Notes: generated by a model not told the origin, from the sequence alone. 51,841 nucleotides of DNA from Allobosea sp. (GCF_030694325.1 NZ_JAUXYO010000086.1:1-51841); one strand, 5' to 3'. Shown: positions 1 to 8,343, numbered from the stretch's first letter. Numbers and translations are program-made.

Positions 1-141
1 GCCGTCGAGCGCTTCTTCAACAAACTCAAACACTTCAGGGCCGTCGCCACCCGCTACGACAAGCGAGACGACAACTTCCTCGCCTCAGTCCAACTCGCTT
101 CAATCCGAATCTGGCTGCGAAGTTATGAGTCGGTCACCTAG
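1..141 (+). CDS. C-terminal end of an IS5-family transposase (cut by the window edge)
   Basis: Frame 1 is open from the first base to a TAG at 139-141 and gives 46 residues. They include VERFFNKLKHFRAVATRYDK and an ending in IRIWLRSYESVT, the usual C-terminus of IS5-family (IS427/IS1031-type) DDE transposases; the Glu of VERFF lies in the DDE catalytic region. Only the tail is inside the window, so activity cannot be judged. The downstream maoC-like gene begins 36 bp later, so the insertion sequence ends directly at, or within, that gene's promoter region. I could not identify the terminal inverted repeat from one end alone. Confidence 0.85.
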   Translation, partial: AVERFFNKLKHFRAVATRYDKRDDNFLASVQLASIRIWLRSYESVT

Positions 142-176
142 AGTGCCGGAATCGATCGGGGCATGGAGACGCCAGG

Positions 177-674
177 ATGCCAGAGCTGAAGCGCCATAAG
201 CGCGGCGGAATCTATTTCGAGGATTTCGAGGTCGGCGCCGTCATCGAGCACGGCCTGACGCGCACCGTCACCCAGATGGACAACATGCTGTTCTCCAACA
301 TGACGCTGAACCCGCAACCGCTTCACATCGATGCGCATTTCTGCGCGACCGAGACGGAATGGGGCCAGCCGCTGATGAACTCGCTGTTCACGCTTGGTCT
401 GATGATCGGCATTTCCGTGAACGACACCACGGTGGGCACCACCATCGGCAATCTCGGCATGACCGACGTCACCTTCCCGGCCCCGCTCTTCGAGGGCGAC
501 ACGATCAACGTCACGACCGAGATCGTGGCCAAGCGCGAATCGCGCTCGCGGCCGGATGCCGGCATCGTCGAGTTTCACCACCGCGCCTACAAGCAGGACG
601 GCACGCTGGTCGCCCAGTGCCGCCGCCAGGCCTTCATGCGCCGGCACCCCGCCCCCGTCGCTGTGGACGTCTGA
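177..674 (+). CDS. MaoC-family (hot-dog fold) acyl-CoA hydratase
   Basis: The 165-residue product matches the single-domain MaoC-like dehydratases that add water to or remove it from enoyl-CoA thioesters. Residues 43-52 (TLNPQPLHID) correspond to the hydratase motif. His50 is kept, but the Asp of the usual D-x-N-P-x-H pattern is not at its usual place, which is typical of a divergent subfamily and makes the chemistry uncertain. A GGAG at 164-167 precedes the ATG by 9 nt. The stop lies 4 bp before the CitE-like lyase, so the two are almost certainly co-transcribed. By analogy with itaconate and mesaconate pathways, a hydratase plus a CitE-like lyase could hydrate and then cleave a branched C5 acyl-CoA; that substrate is my inference. 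An IS element abuts the gene upstream. Confidence 0.85.
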   Translation: MPELKRHKRGGIYFEDFEVGAVIEHGLTRTVTQMDNMLFSNMTLNPQPLHIDAHFCATETEWGQPLMNSLFTLGLMIGISVNDTTVGTTIGNLGMTDVTFPAPLFEGDTINVTTEIVAKRESRSRPDAGIVEFHHRAYKQDGTLVAQCRRQAFMRRHPAPVAVDV

Positions 675-678
675 CCCG

Positions 679-1557
679 ATGCGCTCGCTCCTCTTCGTTC
701 CCGGCGACAGTCCCCGCAAGCAGCAGAAGGGCCTCGCCAGCGGTGCGGATGCCCTGATCCTCGATCTCGAGGATTCGGTCGCGCTCGACGCCAAGGCTCA
801 GGCGCGGGAGATCACCCGCGCCTTTCTCGCCGAGGCGCGCGCCGTGCAGCGCCGTCCCCGCCTGATCGTCAGGGTCAATGCGCTGACCACCGGACTGACC
901 GAGGCCGATCTCGATGCCGTCATGCCGGGCGCGCCTGATGCGATCATGCTGCCGAAATCCGAGAGCGGCAGCGATGCCGGCCATCTCGCTGCCAAGATCG
1001 CGGTGCGCGAGGCCGAGTGCGACCTGCCCGACGGCGGCACGCGGATCATCCCGATCGCGACCGAGACGGGAAAAGGTATCTTCGGGCTCGGCAGCTATGC
1101 CGGCGCCACCCACCGGCTCGAAGCCCTGACCTGGGGCGCGGAGGACCTCTCGGCCGATCTCGGCGCCGAGACCAACCGCCTGCCGGACGGCCACTACACC
1201 GATCCCTACCGGCTCGCCCGCTCGCTGACGCTGTTTGCGGCGGCCTCCGCCCAAGTCGACGCGATCGACACCGTCTTCACCGCCTTCCGCGACGCCAAGG
1301 GCTTCCGGGCCGAATGCCTGGCGGCGCGGCGCGACGGGTTCACGGGCAAGATGGCGATCCACCCCGATCAGGTCGCGACGATTAACGAGGTCTTCTCGCC
1401 CTCGCCGGAGGCTCTTGCCCGGGCCCAGGCGATCATCGCACTGTTCGAGGCCAATCCGGGTCTCGGCGTGATCGGGCTCGATGGCGAAATGCTCGATCGT
1501 CCCCATCTGATCAGGGCGCAGCGCCTCGTCGCGCGTGCTCGCAAATGGGATGAATGA
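679..1557 (+). CDS. CoA ester lyase, CitE / HpcH-HpaI aldolase family
   Basis: The 292-residue product is a CitE-like TIM-barrel lyase that cleaves or forms hydroxyacyl-CoA esters such as citramalyl-, malyl- or citryl-CoA. Visible family marks are FVPGD (residues 6-10), LDLEDSV (28-34), the substrate-binding Arg of RVN (65), the metal-ligand Glu of ATETGKG (129), the metal-ligand Asp in WGAEDLSADLG (about 156) and the C-terminal MAIHPDQV. The reading frame stays open upstream to 556, but that stretch is antiparallel-free shadow of the MaoC gene; the ATG at 679 gives the canonical N-terminus MRSLLFVPGD. Pairing with the MaoC gene suggests a two-step acyl-CoA pathway. Citrate lyase itself is unlikely because no alpha or gamma subunit is present. 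Confidence 0.9.
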   Translation: MRSLLFVPGDSPRKQQKGLASGADALILDLEDSVALDAKAQAREITRAFLAEARAVQRRPRLIVRVNALTTGLTEADLDAVMPGAPDAIMLPKSESGSDAGHLAAKIAVREAECDLPDGGTRIIPIATETGKGIFGLGSYAGATHRLEALTWGAEDLSADLGAETNRLPDGHYTDPYRLARSLTLFAAASAQVDAIDTVFTAFRDAKGFRAECLAARRDGFTGKMAIHPDQVATINEVFSPSPEALARAQAIIALFEANPGLGVIGLDGEMLDRPHLIRAQRLVARARKWDE

Positions 1558-1576
1558 ACCGCTGGAGGCGATTCGG

Positions 1577-1783
1577 ATGACTCAGGTTTTCGAAGTTTCG
1601 GGCATGCACTGCGGCGGCTGCCTGTCGCGCGTCCAGACGGCGGCCGACAAGCTCGCGCCGGGCACCACGGTAACGCTGGAACCACCGCGGCTGACCCTGC
1701 CGCAGAACGCGACGCTCGACGCCACCGCGATCAACGCGGCGCTGGCCCCGCTCGGCGACTATCGCGTGAAGCCGGCAGGCTGA
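1577..1783 (+). CDS. Heavy-metal-associated (HMA) domain protein
   Basis: This 68-residue protein contains one HMA/ferredoxin-like domain with the metal-binding motif GMHCGGC near the N-terminus (M-x-C-x-x-C), as in CopZ-like copper chaperones and the N-terminal domains of P1B ATPases. I chose the ATG at 1577 because GGAGG at 1563-1567 sits 9 nt upstream; in-frame GTG (1535) and ATG (1550) codons lie upstream but add residues outside the domain. It begins 19 bp after the lyase gene and may share its transcript. No copper ATPase is nearby, so the partner is unknown. A cytoplasmic copper-carrier role is inferred from the family. Confidence 0.8.
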   Translation: MTQVFEVSGMHCGGCLSRVQTAADKLAPGTTVTLEPPRLTLPQNATLDATAINAALAPLGDYRVKPAG

Positions 1784-1806
1784 TTGGGCCTCACGCCAGC
1801 CCGACA

Positions 1807-1889
1807 CGTCATTACGAGCGCAGCGAAGTAATCCAGGGGCGGCAATGCTCGACGTCCCCCTGGATTGCTTCGCTGCGCTCGTAATGACG
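1807..1889. repeat. Palindromic intergenic repeat (REP-like, family A)
   Basis: Two arms of about 33 nt, 1807-1839 and 1856-1889, are reverse complements with one mismatch and enclose a 16-nt centre. The arm begins CGTCATTACGAGCGCAGCGA. It lies between the convergent HMA and flavin reductase genes. Elements with this core are common in intergenic DNA of many proteobacteria. It could form a long RNA hairpin and end transcription from both sides, but it has no clear U-tract. Confidence 0.8.
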
Positions 1890-1907
1890 GTAAACGTATC
1901 GCCCCCC

Positions 1908-2513
1908 TCAGCCGCCCGGCGGGCGCTGGATCGAGAACAGGTGGTCGACCTCGGCATAGTCGGCATAGCCGCAGCGCGCGACGGGATGCGCCGCGGCGGT
2001 GTCGAAGCGGCCGTCGCGGATAAAGGCGTCGTCCATGAAGATGCCGACGACCTGCCCCAGAACCATCCAGCGCTCGACGCTGCGGCCTTCGAGATCGACG
2101 AGCTGCTGCACCGAGAGCAACTTGCATTCGAGCGCCGCCGGGCTGCCGGCCACGCGCGGCGGCTTCACGAAGCGCGACGGCGCCATCTCCAGCCCGGCAT
2201 GACCATATTCGCTGGTGCCGCGCGCCAGCGGCGCCGAGGTCAGGTTCATCGCGCCGACCAGCGCCTTCGTCACCATCGAGCAGGTGAACTCGCCCGTCTC
2301 CTCGATGAAGGCGATCGCGTCCTTCTTGCCCTCGGACGAGAACATCACGATATGCGGCCGCGTCGAGACGGCGTTGAAATAGCTGTAGGGCGAGAGGTTG
2401 ACCTCGCCCTTGGCGCTCAGCGCCGTGATCCAACCGATCGGGCGCGGCGTCACGATCGCCTTGAACGGGTCGTGCGGCAGGCCGTGATCCTGCGCGGCGG
2501 GCGAATAGATCAT
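1908..2513 (-). CDS. Flavin reductase family protein (FMN-binding split barrel)
   Basis: The 201-residue product has the N-terminal PRPIGWITA signature (residues 23-31) of the DIM6/NTAB flavoprotein group, followed by NLSPYSYFNAVS, the FMN-binding stretch of the split barrel. Family members reduce FMN with NAD(P)H, often to feed an oxygenase, or bind FMN as an oxidoreductase. It starts 4 bp after the nitroreductase stop codon, so the two flavoenzymes form a tight operon. No partner monooxygenase is adjacent. The physiological substrate cannot be read from the sequence. Confidence 0.9.
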   Translation of the reverse strand: MIYSPAAQDHGLPHDPFKAIVTPRPIGWITALSAKGEVNLSPYSYFNAVSTRPHIVMFSSEGKKDAIAFIEETGEFTCSMVTKALVGAMNLTSAPLARGTSEYGHAGLEMAPSRFVKPPRVAGSPAALECKLLSVQQLVDLEGRSVERWMVLGQVVGIFMDDAFIRDGRFDTAAAHPVARCGYADYAEVDHLFSIQRPPGG

Positions 2514-2517
2514 GGGC

Positions 2518-3087
2518 TCAGGCTCCGTAATGGCTGACGATGTCGGCCAGCACGGGCCGCTCGCGATCGGCCGGCACCGACGACGCCGTGCCGAGATGGA
2601 TGAAGCCGGCGATGCGCTCCTCGGCTTCGAGCCCGAAGGCGGTCAGAACGCTGCGGTCGAAGGAGAACCAGTTCGTCAGCCAGCAGCCGGCAAATCCCAT
2701 CGCCTGCGCCGCGACCAGCATCGTCATGCAGACGGCGCCGGCCGTCAGCTCCTGCTCCCATTGCGGGATTTTCACATGGGGCGCGGCGCGGGACACGACC
2801 GCCACGATGACGGGCGCGTATAGCAGTCGCTTGCGCTCGAAGGCGACCTGATCCTCGGCAGCCTCGGGAGTGCGGTTGCGGAAGGCCTGCGCCACCACAT
2901 CGGCCGCAGCCTCGCGCGCCGCCCCGGAAAAGACGATGAAGCGCCAGGGCACCAGCTTGCCGTGATCCGGCACACGGGACGCGATGGTCAGCAATTCGTC
3001 GAGCTGGGCGCTGTCGGGGCCGGGTGCAGCGAGGAATTGCGGCGGCACCGATCGGCGCAGCTTGAGCAGGGAGAGCGTATCGGTCAT
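2518..3087 (-). CDS. Nitroreductase family protein (YdjA-like)
   Basis: The 189-residue product has the nitroreductase fold signature: an N-terminal LKLRRSVPP (FMN phosphate-binding Arg residues), ASRVPDHGKLVPWRFIVF about residues 37-54, and WLTNWFSFDRSVLTAFGL toward the C-terminus. The short length and the P-W-R-F pattern are close to E. coli YdjA, a minimal FMN-dependent NAD(P)H oxidoreductase. The ATG at 3087 gives the expected start. It is the first gene of an operon with the flavin reductase. Substrates of the family include nitroaromatics and quinones; which one applies here is unknown. Confidence 0.9.
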   Translation of the reverse strand: MTDTLSLLKLRRSVPPQFLAAPGPDSAQLDELLTIASRVPDHGKLVPWRFIVFSGAAREAAADVVAQAFRNRTPEAAEDQVAFERKRLLYAPVIVAVVSRAAPHVKIPQWEQELTAGAVCMTMLVAAQAMGFAGCWLTNWFSFDRSVLTAFGLEAEERIAGFIHLGTASSVPADRERPVLADIVSHYGA

Positions 3088-3191
3088 GAAGCATCCGGAT
3101 GCGAGGAACCCGACCAGACCTAGTCACTCGCCATGATCGCGACAAGCGAACCTGCTGAGACATGGGCGCAAGGGTACCGAGGGCTGGGATC

Positions 3192-4142
3192 ATGTTTGAA
3201 TTCGAGGGTTTCGAGAGACGACGGCTGGCGATCGGCCTGCTCGCGGTCGCGCTGACGCTGCCGTTCGGCGCCGCACGCGCGCAGGCCCCTGCGACACCCG
3301 CTCCTCTGCCCATCCCGGCTCCCGCGCCGACACCGACCATCGGCGGGACGGTCGACCCGATGCCCGTCCAGCCCGGCCCGGCTCCGTCGGCCCGCCAGGC
3401 CGCCCTGCGGGTTGCCGCCCAGTTCGCCGGCGATCGCAAGCCGATCCGCTCCGGGCTGGTCTGGCGCGTTCTGAGCGAGTCGGCGGACGGCTCGCCGCCA
3501 CGCATCGTCGCGCGCTCGTCCGAGCCCGAGCCCGCCTTCACCCTCGATCCCGGCACCTATCTGCTGCACGCGGCCTATGGCTTCGCCAGCGGCACCAAGC
3601 GGGTCACGCTCGGCCCGCTGGGGCTGCGCGAACAGGTCGCGATCAGCGCCGGCGGCCTGTCGCTCGCGGGCTCGATCGGTGACGCGCCGATTCCCCCCGC
3701 CCAGCTCGGCTTCCAGATCTTCGTGCCGCTCCAGGGCAATTCGGAGGGGCGCCTCGTCACCAATGCTCGCGGCGGCGAACTCATCCGGCTGCCGGAGGGC
3801 ACCTATCACATCGTTTCGACTTACGGTGATTCCAACGCGATCCAGCGGGCCGACGTGAAGGTCGAATCCGGCAAGATCACCGACGCCACGCTGCATCACC
3901 GCGCGGCCCGCGTAACGCTGAAACTCGTCGCGGCGGCAGGCGGTGAGGCCTTCGCCGGCACCGCCTTCAGCGTGCTGACGCCGGGCGGCGACGTCATCCG
4001 CGAGGCGATCGGCGCCTTTCCGCAAGTGATCCTGGCCGAGGGCGATTATGTCCTGATCGCGCGCCAGGAAGGCCAGGTCTTTTCGCGGGACTTCAAGGTC
4101 GAATCCGGCCTCGATCGCGATATCGAGGTCCTGGCGCGCTGA
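3192..4142 (+). CDS. Predicted secreted or periplasmic protein, beta-rich, function unknown
   Basis: Starting at the ATG at 3192, the 316-residue product begins with a basic segment, a hydrophobic stretch (LAIGLLAVALTLPFGAARA) and an A-R-A-Q-A cleavage-like site, so a Sec signal peptide is likely. A Pro/Ala-rich linker follows (about residues 33-65). The rest is rich in beta-type motifs such as LDPGTYLLHAAYGF, LPEGTYHIVSTYGD and LAEGDYVLIARQEG. These look like three repeated carboxypeptidase-regulatory or PEGA-like beta-sandwich units with a G-T/D-Y core. I do not recognise a catalytic site. An upstream in-frame ATG at 3162 would spoil the signal peptide. The gene is single and is convergent with the SGNH hydrolase. 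Confidence 0.75.
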   Translation: MFEFEGFERRRLAIGLLAVALTLPFGAARAQAPATPAPLPIPAPAPTPTIGGTVDPMPVQPGPAPSARQAALRVAAQFAGDRKPIRSGLVWRVLSESADGSPPRIVARSSEPEPAFTLDPGTYLLHAAYGFASGTKRVTLGPLGLREQVAISAGGLSLAGSIGDAPIPPAQLGFQIFVPLQGNSEGRLVTNARGGELIRLPEGTYHIVSTYGDSNAIQRADVKVESGKITDATLHHRAARVTLKLVAAAGGEAFAGTAFSVLTPGGDVIREAIGAFPQVILAEGDYVLIARQEGQVFSRDFKVESGLDRDIEVLAR

Positions 4143-4168
4143 GGGTCGGGCGCGCCGACCCGGCTCTG

Positions 4169-5011
4169 TCAGTGGCTGGCGCCGCGAACACCCGGCTCGC
4201 CGCTCCCCGAACTCGTCAGCGCGCTTGCGATGCCGTCGGCGATGCGGATCGCCAGGCAGCGATAGCCGGCTTCGACCAGCTCCGTTCCGCGCATGCCGAT
4301 CAATTCCTCGGGCGTGAAGCGCCGCGACAGCGCCCACTCCTTCATCACGCCATAGCGCGGAAACACCGGGACGCCATATTCCTTCGCGGTCACCTTGAGG
4401 AGCGTGCGGTACGACTCGTAGTGAGGATAGCGGCCCTCGCGCGGAAGCCAGAGCAGATCCATCATGATCATGTCGATCCCGGCGCCCTGGACCTTGCGGA
4501 TGCCCTTGCGCAGAATCTTGGCGAGCTTCTCTTCCCCGATGTCGCTCACCGCCTCGTTGACGACGGTCTGCCAGATCACGATCGACGGTTTCTGCTCGAT
4601 CACATCGGTGTCCATGCGCAACACCATGTCATAGGCCGACTGTCCGCCGACGCCCTTGTTGACGACGTTGACGTTAATCTGCGGCAGACGGCGGCGCAGT
4701 TCCTCCTGCAGCACGGCCGGATAGCTCTTGTCATCCGATCCCGCGCCGGCGCCGGCCGTCGTCGAGGACCCGATCGCGACGATCGTCAACGCCCCCGTTT
4801 CGCGCATCGCGGCTTTGGCGGTCGGAAGCGACGGCTGAAACGGATGACGAGCCGCACCCGCGCGACAGCGCAGATCGGCGGTATCGGCGAGTCCGAGCGG
4901 CCCGGCCGAAACGGCGGAGCCACAGGCCAGGGTCAGCGCGGCGAGGGCGAAGCCTGCTGCGCGGAGACCCGCATTTCTCGAGCGCCGGAGAGCGTGATCG
5001 ATTGATACCAC
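4169..5011 (-). CDS. SGNH/GDSL-type hydrolase, probable lipoprotein
   Basis: The product of about 280 residues carries the SGNH blocks: AIGSSTTAGAGAG (block I, nucleophile Ser), GVGGQSA (block II Gly), IVIWQTVVNEA (block III with Asn) and a late P-H-Y-E-S region that could supply His. The N-terminus after the GTG at 5011 is basic, then hydrophobic, then LTLAC, a lipobox, so it is probably a periplasm-facing lipoprotein. The frame stays open upstream to 5611 only as a shadow of the acyltransferase gene. It overlaps the 3' end of that gene by 79 bp. Together with an OpgC-like transferase, it may remove or move acyl groups on a periplasmic glucan; this is inference from context. The exact start codon is uncertain. 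Confidence 0.75.
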   Translation of the reverse strand: MVSIDHALRRSRNAGLRAAGFALAALTLACGSAVSAGPLGLADTADLRCRAGAARHPFQPSLPTAKAAMRETGALTIVAIGSSTTAGAGAGSDDKSYPAVLQEELRRRLPQINVNVVNKGVGGQSAYDMVLRMDTDVIEQKPSIVIWQTVVNEAVSDIGEEKLAKILRKGIRKVQGAGIDMIMMDLLWLPREGRYPHYESYRTLLKVTAKEYGVPVFPRYGVMKEWALSRRFTPEELIGMRGTELVEAGYRCLAIRIADGIASALTSSGSGEPGVRGASH

Positions 5012-6150
5012 GTCAAGAACATCCCTAGCCCGACCAGCAAGGTAACGCCGGCGAGACTGTAGAGCAACTGGGGCAGCAGCGCGAAGCCGGTCTCCGCCAG
5101 AACGATCTGTCCCAGGATCGACAGCACCGTGCCGGCACAGAACACGTCGAGCGCGTGACGGCCGACTGCCGCCAGGCCACGGCCGATCGCTGGGCGCAGC
5201 AGCGCGCCGCCCGCCGGAAGCCAACGCATCGCCAGCCATGCGAGGGCGAGCACATGCATCAGCCGGCTCCAGGCCAGGTTGGTCTTGTCGGTCCCGAGCT
5301 GCACGGAGTCGAACCAGTCGTTCAGCACGGCGAGACCGAGCGGGTTGCCGGACGAGACCTTGGCGACCAGAGACAACAGGACGTAGCCGAGCGCCACCGC
5401 ATCGAGCCACCACAGGCGCGGCACCGAAACGCCGCGCTGCACCCCCAACCCCAGCACGACCCCACAGGTGAAGATGACCTGCCAGGCGAACGGATTGAAG
5501 AACCAGCCTGCCGCATGCGCGTTCGGCAGGTTGAGGCCGAGCCCGACGGCTCCCTGCCACAGCGCGATCGACGCCACCAGCGTCAGGGCCGGGCTCCGGC
5601 GGGCGGCGCAATAGATCAGCGGGAACCCTGCCAGCAGGACGATATAGAGCGGCAGAATGTCGAGATAGGATGGCTGGTAGCGCAGCAGCAGCGCGTCGAC
5701 CAGAGCCGAGAATGTGTCGCTGAAGAAGGGCTGGATGTTGATCGCTTCAACATAGACGGGATTTTGGGTCCGCGTCACCGCCGCCGCCACGACGCCGCAG
5801 ACGATGATGAACATCGCGATATGAGCGATGTAGAGCGTCCAGAGCCGCGCGCCGATCCGCAACCCTGCGATGGCCAGCCCGCGCTTCTCCACGATCCCGC
5901 CGAAGGCCAGGGTCGCCGACACGCCCGCCAGCAGCACGAACACATCCGCGGCATCGGAGAAGCCGAAATTATGGGGCGTGTATCCCGCCAGCACGTTGCC
6001 GGGCATGTGATTGATGAAGATGATCAGGAGGGCGAGCCCCCGGATCACGTCGATCCGCGCATCCCTCTGGACCTCGACGGGACCTTGGCCGGGTCCGCGA
6101 CCCAGCAGCAGGAAATGCAGGATGGAAAAAGGCGGTGTCACCAGTGGCAC
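4933..6150 (-). CDS. opgC: OpgC-domain membrane acyltransferase
   Basis: The 405-residue product has about ten hydrophobic segments and the N-terminal signature RDARIDVIRGLALLIIFINH, typical of OpgC and the wider acyltransferase-3 family, in which the R-x-D and the helix-1 His are important. OpgC transfers succinyl groups from the cytoplasm to periplasmic osmoregulated glucans. The C-terminus overlaps the SGNH hydrolase gene, so translation of the two is likely coupled. The start is uncertain: a GTG at 6150 opens the frame, no convincing Shine-Dalgarno is visible, and the conserved domain begins about 25 residues later. No opgG/opgH gene is nearby, so the glucan partner is not proven. Confidence 0.8.
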   Translation of the reverse strand: MPLVTPPFSILHFLLLGRGPGQGPVEVQRDARIDVIRGLALLIIFINHMPGNVLAGYTPHNFGFSDAADVFVLLAGVSATLAFGGIVEKRGLAIAGLRIGARLWTLYIAHIAMFIIVCGVVAAAVTRTQNPVYVEAINIQPFFSDTFSALVDALLLRYQPSYLDILPLYIVLLAGFPLIYCAARRSPALTLVASIALWQGAVGLGLNLPNAHAAGWFFNPFAWQVIFTCGVVLGLGVQRGVSVPRLWWLDAVALGYVLLSLVAKVSSGNPLGLAVLNDWFDSVQLGTDKTNLAWSRLMHVLALAWLAMRWLPAGGALLRPAIGRGLAAVGRHALDVFCAGTVLSILGQIVLAETGFALLPQLLYSLAGVTLLVGLGMFLTWYQSITLSGAREMRVSAQQASPSPR

Positions 6151-6361
6151 CCGGCAAAGGATTGCGACGCGCTTTGTGAACGTCCGATGGCGGACCGGGT
6201 TCCCCCGCGGCGGCGCCCGGCATCGATTTCGTTCATGTGGCGTTCATAAAACCGGCGCGGTTAACCGTCACTAAATATCGCATCACAAGCCTGTGTGAGC
6301 GATGCAAGCGTGCGTGCGGAAGGGGTCTGCGAGGGCGCCCGCGGGGCCGCGGCGACACGCC

Positions 6362-6994
6362 TCAATAAGGCGGCTCGGCATAGACCAGTTGGCTGTCGAT
6401 CAGCAGGCGCTTGATCGCGGCCGCTCCGTCAGCGGACACCGCCGCCACCACCTCGATCCGCGCCTTTGGCGTGGTCTCGATCCGGCGCCCCTCCCCCTGA
6501 GGCACGAAATAGCTTTCGAGCCCATAGGCGACGCGCAGACGGCCCGCTCCGGCGCCGCAATCGGCCTGCCCGGCCTCGTTCAGCGCGCAGGCGCCGGTGG
6601 ACTGGACGCGCCCGGCGATCACCACCTCGCCCTCGCCGACAGCGGGACGCATCGCAGCGACGGCCTTCGCCTGGGCAAAGCCCTCGGCATCGCGCGCCAG
6701 CGTCACATAGACCCTGTCGCCGCGCCGCAGGCCTTTCGCCTCGCCGGCAGCGGCGGCGACGGTGCTCATCGGATAGGAGAGCACGACGTAATCTCCGCGG
6801 AACAAATCGCGCGGATCGACCGGCACCGTCCGAAGCCGGATCTCGGTGCCGCTGCGCAGGATCGCGGCGCGGCTCTCCACCAGCGCCAGCAGTCCGCCAC
6901 AGAGCAGCAGCATCGCCGCCAGCATGCGGCCGATGAGCGGAACACGTCTCAGCAGCAGATCTGCGTTCGGCAACTTGGAAGCCGTCGTCTTCAT
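6362..6994 (-). CDS. GDYXXLXY-motif membrane-anchored protein
   Basis: The 210-residue product has one N-terminal membrane segment (LIGRMLAAMLLLCGGLLALV, about residues 21-40) and then a large outer domain with the family motif GDYVVLSY inside DPRDLFRGDYVVLSYPMS. GDYXXLXY proteins nearly always follow a DUF2157 membrane protein, as here. The ATG overlaps the DUF2157 stop codon (ATGA at 6991-6994), so the pair is translationally coupled. The molecular function of the family is not established. The motif is thought to sit in a beta domain facing the periplasm. Confidence 0.85.
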   Translation of the reverse strand: MKTTASKLPNADLLLRRVPLIGRMLAAMLLLCGGLLALVESRAAILRSGTEIRLRTVPVDPRDLFRGDYVVLSYPMSTVAAAAGEAKGLRRGDRVYVTLARDAEGFAQAKAVAAMRPAVGEGEVVIAGRVQSTGACALNEAGQADCGAGAGRLRVAYGLESYFVPQGEGRRIETTPKARIEVVAAVSADGAAAIKRLLIDSQLVYAEPPY

Positions 6995-8289
6995 GACGAA
7001 GCCTCCCCCGCCGGCCGGGCCAGCTTGGCAAAGAGCCGCCGCGCGCCGCTGGCGAGGCCGAGTAGCACACCGCCCGCCACCAGGAAGAACAGCGACTGGT
7101 CGAGCAGCGTGCCGATCGTCTGCCAGAGCAAAATCAGGATCGCGAGGCCGAACATCCCCGAGCCCGCCAGCGTCAGCCGCCTGACCCCGCCGGTCACGCC
7201 CGCCACGACGAGTGCGATCGCCGAGGCCAGCACGAGGCTCGCCACCACGACCTTGCCCGGCAGGCCGACCGCAAGCCCGCTCCAGAACACCAGCGGCACG
7301 GCGAGGCCGAGCACCAACGACAGCGCCAGCGGCCAGGCGAAACGCCGGTCGCGGGCGAAACCGGCGCAGGCGGCGATTGCAGCCAGCGCCGCGGCATAGG
7401 CCGCGTAATTCACCCACAGGGCCCGCCCCGCACGCGAGCCATATGTATCGAGGATGCGGATCAGTTCGAGATCGAGCATCAGCACGAAACCGAACAGACC
7501 CCAGGGCAGGCAGCAGCCCAGCAGCGCAGGTCCGCCGCGATCGAGCGCGATGGCCCCCAGCGCGACGAAGGCGGCCGCGACGGCCAGTCCATAGGCGAGC
7601 AGCCCGTAATCGAAGCCGCGGGCGATCCAGTCTCCCGGCAGCACCGCCAGCCACAGGCCCAGCGCCAGCACGGCGAGGTGGTGAACCAGCCGGTTGCTCC
7701 GGTTCGCGGCCAGCCACAGCGCCGGCAGATAGATCAGGAAGAACGGCAGGTGGAGGGCGCCCTGGCTTTCCTGCCAGCGCCCGCCGCTCCAGGCGCAAAG
7801 CGCGACGAAGGCCACCACCAGTGCGCCGTTCGAGCCCATCAGCGCGGCGACGGCGAGCCCGCCGAGCGCCACCATCAGCGCCCCCGCCGGCCAGTCGGCG
7901 GGCAGATGGTACATCTGCCCGATCAGCGCGATTCCGGCGGCGAAGATGAGCACGCCGCAGGTCGCCGCGGCGTCGGCCCCGGCGGCGGAACCCTGGCGCT
8001 CCAGCCGCGCCGCGATACCGAGCGCCCCGACGACGCCGGCCAGGATCATCGCGAGCTTCAGAAGCCGCGGCATCGCCTCCCAATTGGCGGCGACGAAGGC
8101 GGAGACGCTGGCGGCGATCAAAAGCCCACCGAACAGACCCAGCAGCGCCGGCAGGCGAAAGCCGCCTTCGGCCGCAACAGAACGGCGAATGGTGCCGGCA
8201 GCTTCCACCGTTACCAGACCCTCCCCGACCCAGCGTGTCAGGTCGGCCTCGAGCCGCTTGCGATAGGACCCCGTCAGCATGGCCGGCAA
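6991..8289 (-). CDS. DUF2157 multi-pass membrane protein
   Basis: The 432-residue product has a short soluble N-terminus (YRKRLEADLTRWVGEGLVTVEAAGTI, about residues 8-33) matching the DUF2157 domain, then about 11 hydrophobic segments, including LLGLFGGLLIAASVSAFVAA and LVVAFVALCAW. It is the first gene of a two-gene unit with the GDYXXLXY protein, the standard partner. Both genes are convergent with nothing and lie downstream of thrS on the same strand, separated by a palindromic repeat. The function is unknown; a membrane complex of the two proteins is inferred from conserved pairing. Confidence 0.85.
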   Translation of the reverse strand: MPAMLTGSYRKRLEADLTRWVGEGLVTVEAAGTIRRSVAAEGGFRLPALLGLFGGLLIAASVSAFVAANWEAMPRLLKLAMILAGVVGALGIAARLERQGSAAGADAAATCGVLIFAAGIALIGQMYHLPADWPAGALMVALGGLAVAALMGSNGALVVAFVALCAWSGGRWQESQGALHLPFFLIYLPALWLAANRSNRLVHHLAVLALGLWLAVLPGDWIARGFDYGLLAYGLAVAAAFVALGAIALDRGGPALLGCCLPWGLFGFVLMLDLELIRILDTYGSRAGRALWVNYAAYAAALAAIAACAGFARDRRFAWPLALSLVLGLAVPLVFWSGLAVGLPGKVVVASLVLASAIALVVAGVTGGVRRLTLAGSGMFGLAILILLWQTIGTLLDQSLFFLVAGGVLLGLASGARRLFAKLARPAGEASS

Positions 8290-8343
8290 TCTGGCATGGG
8301 AGGGTGACGTCTGGCGAGGGGGCGGGTCTCACGAAGCACAAGC

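Noticed and set aside
4169-5611. The SGNH frame extended upstream to 5611 (480 codons)
   Set aside because: The extra 200 codons overlap the OpgC-like gene out of frame and have no signal; the lipobox start near 5011 fits better.
5155-6249. A 364-codon plus-strand frame opposite the OpgC-like gene
   Set aside because: It mirrors the coding frame of the membrane protein; composition is Arg/Gln/His-rich and no family is visible.
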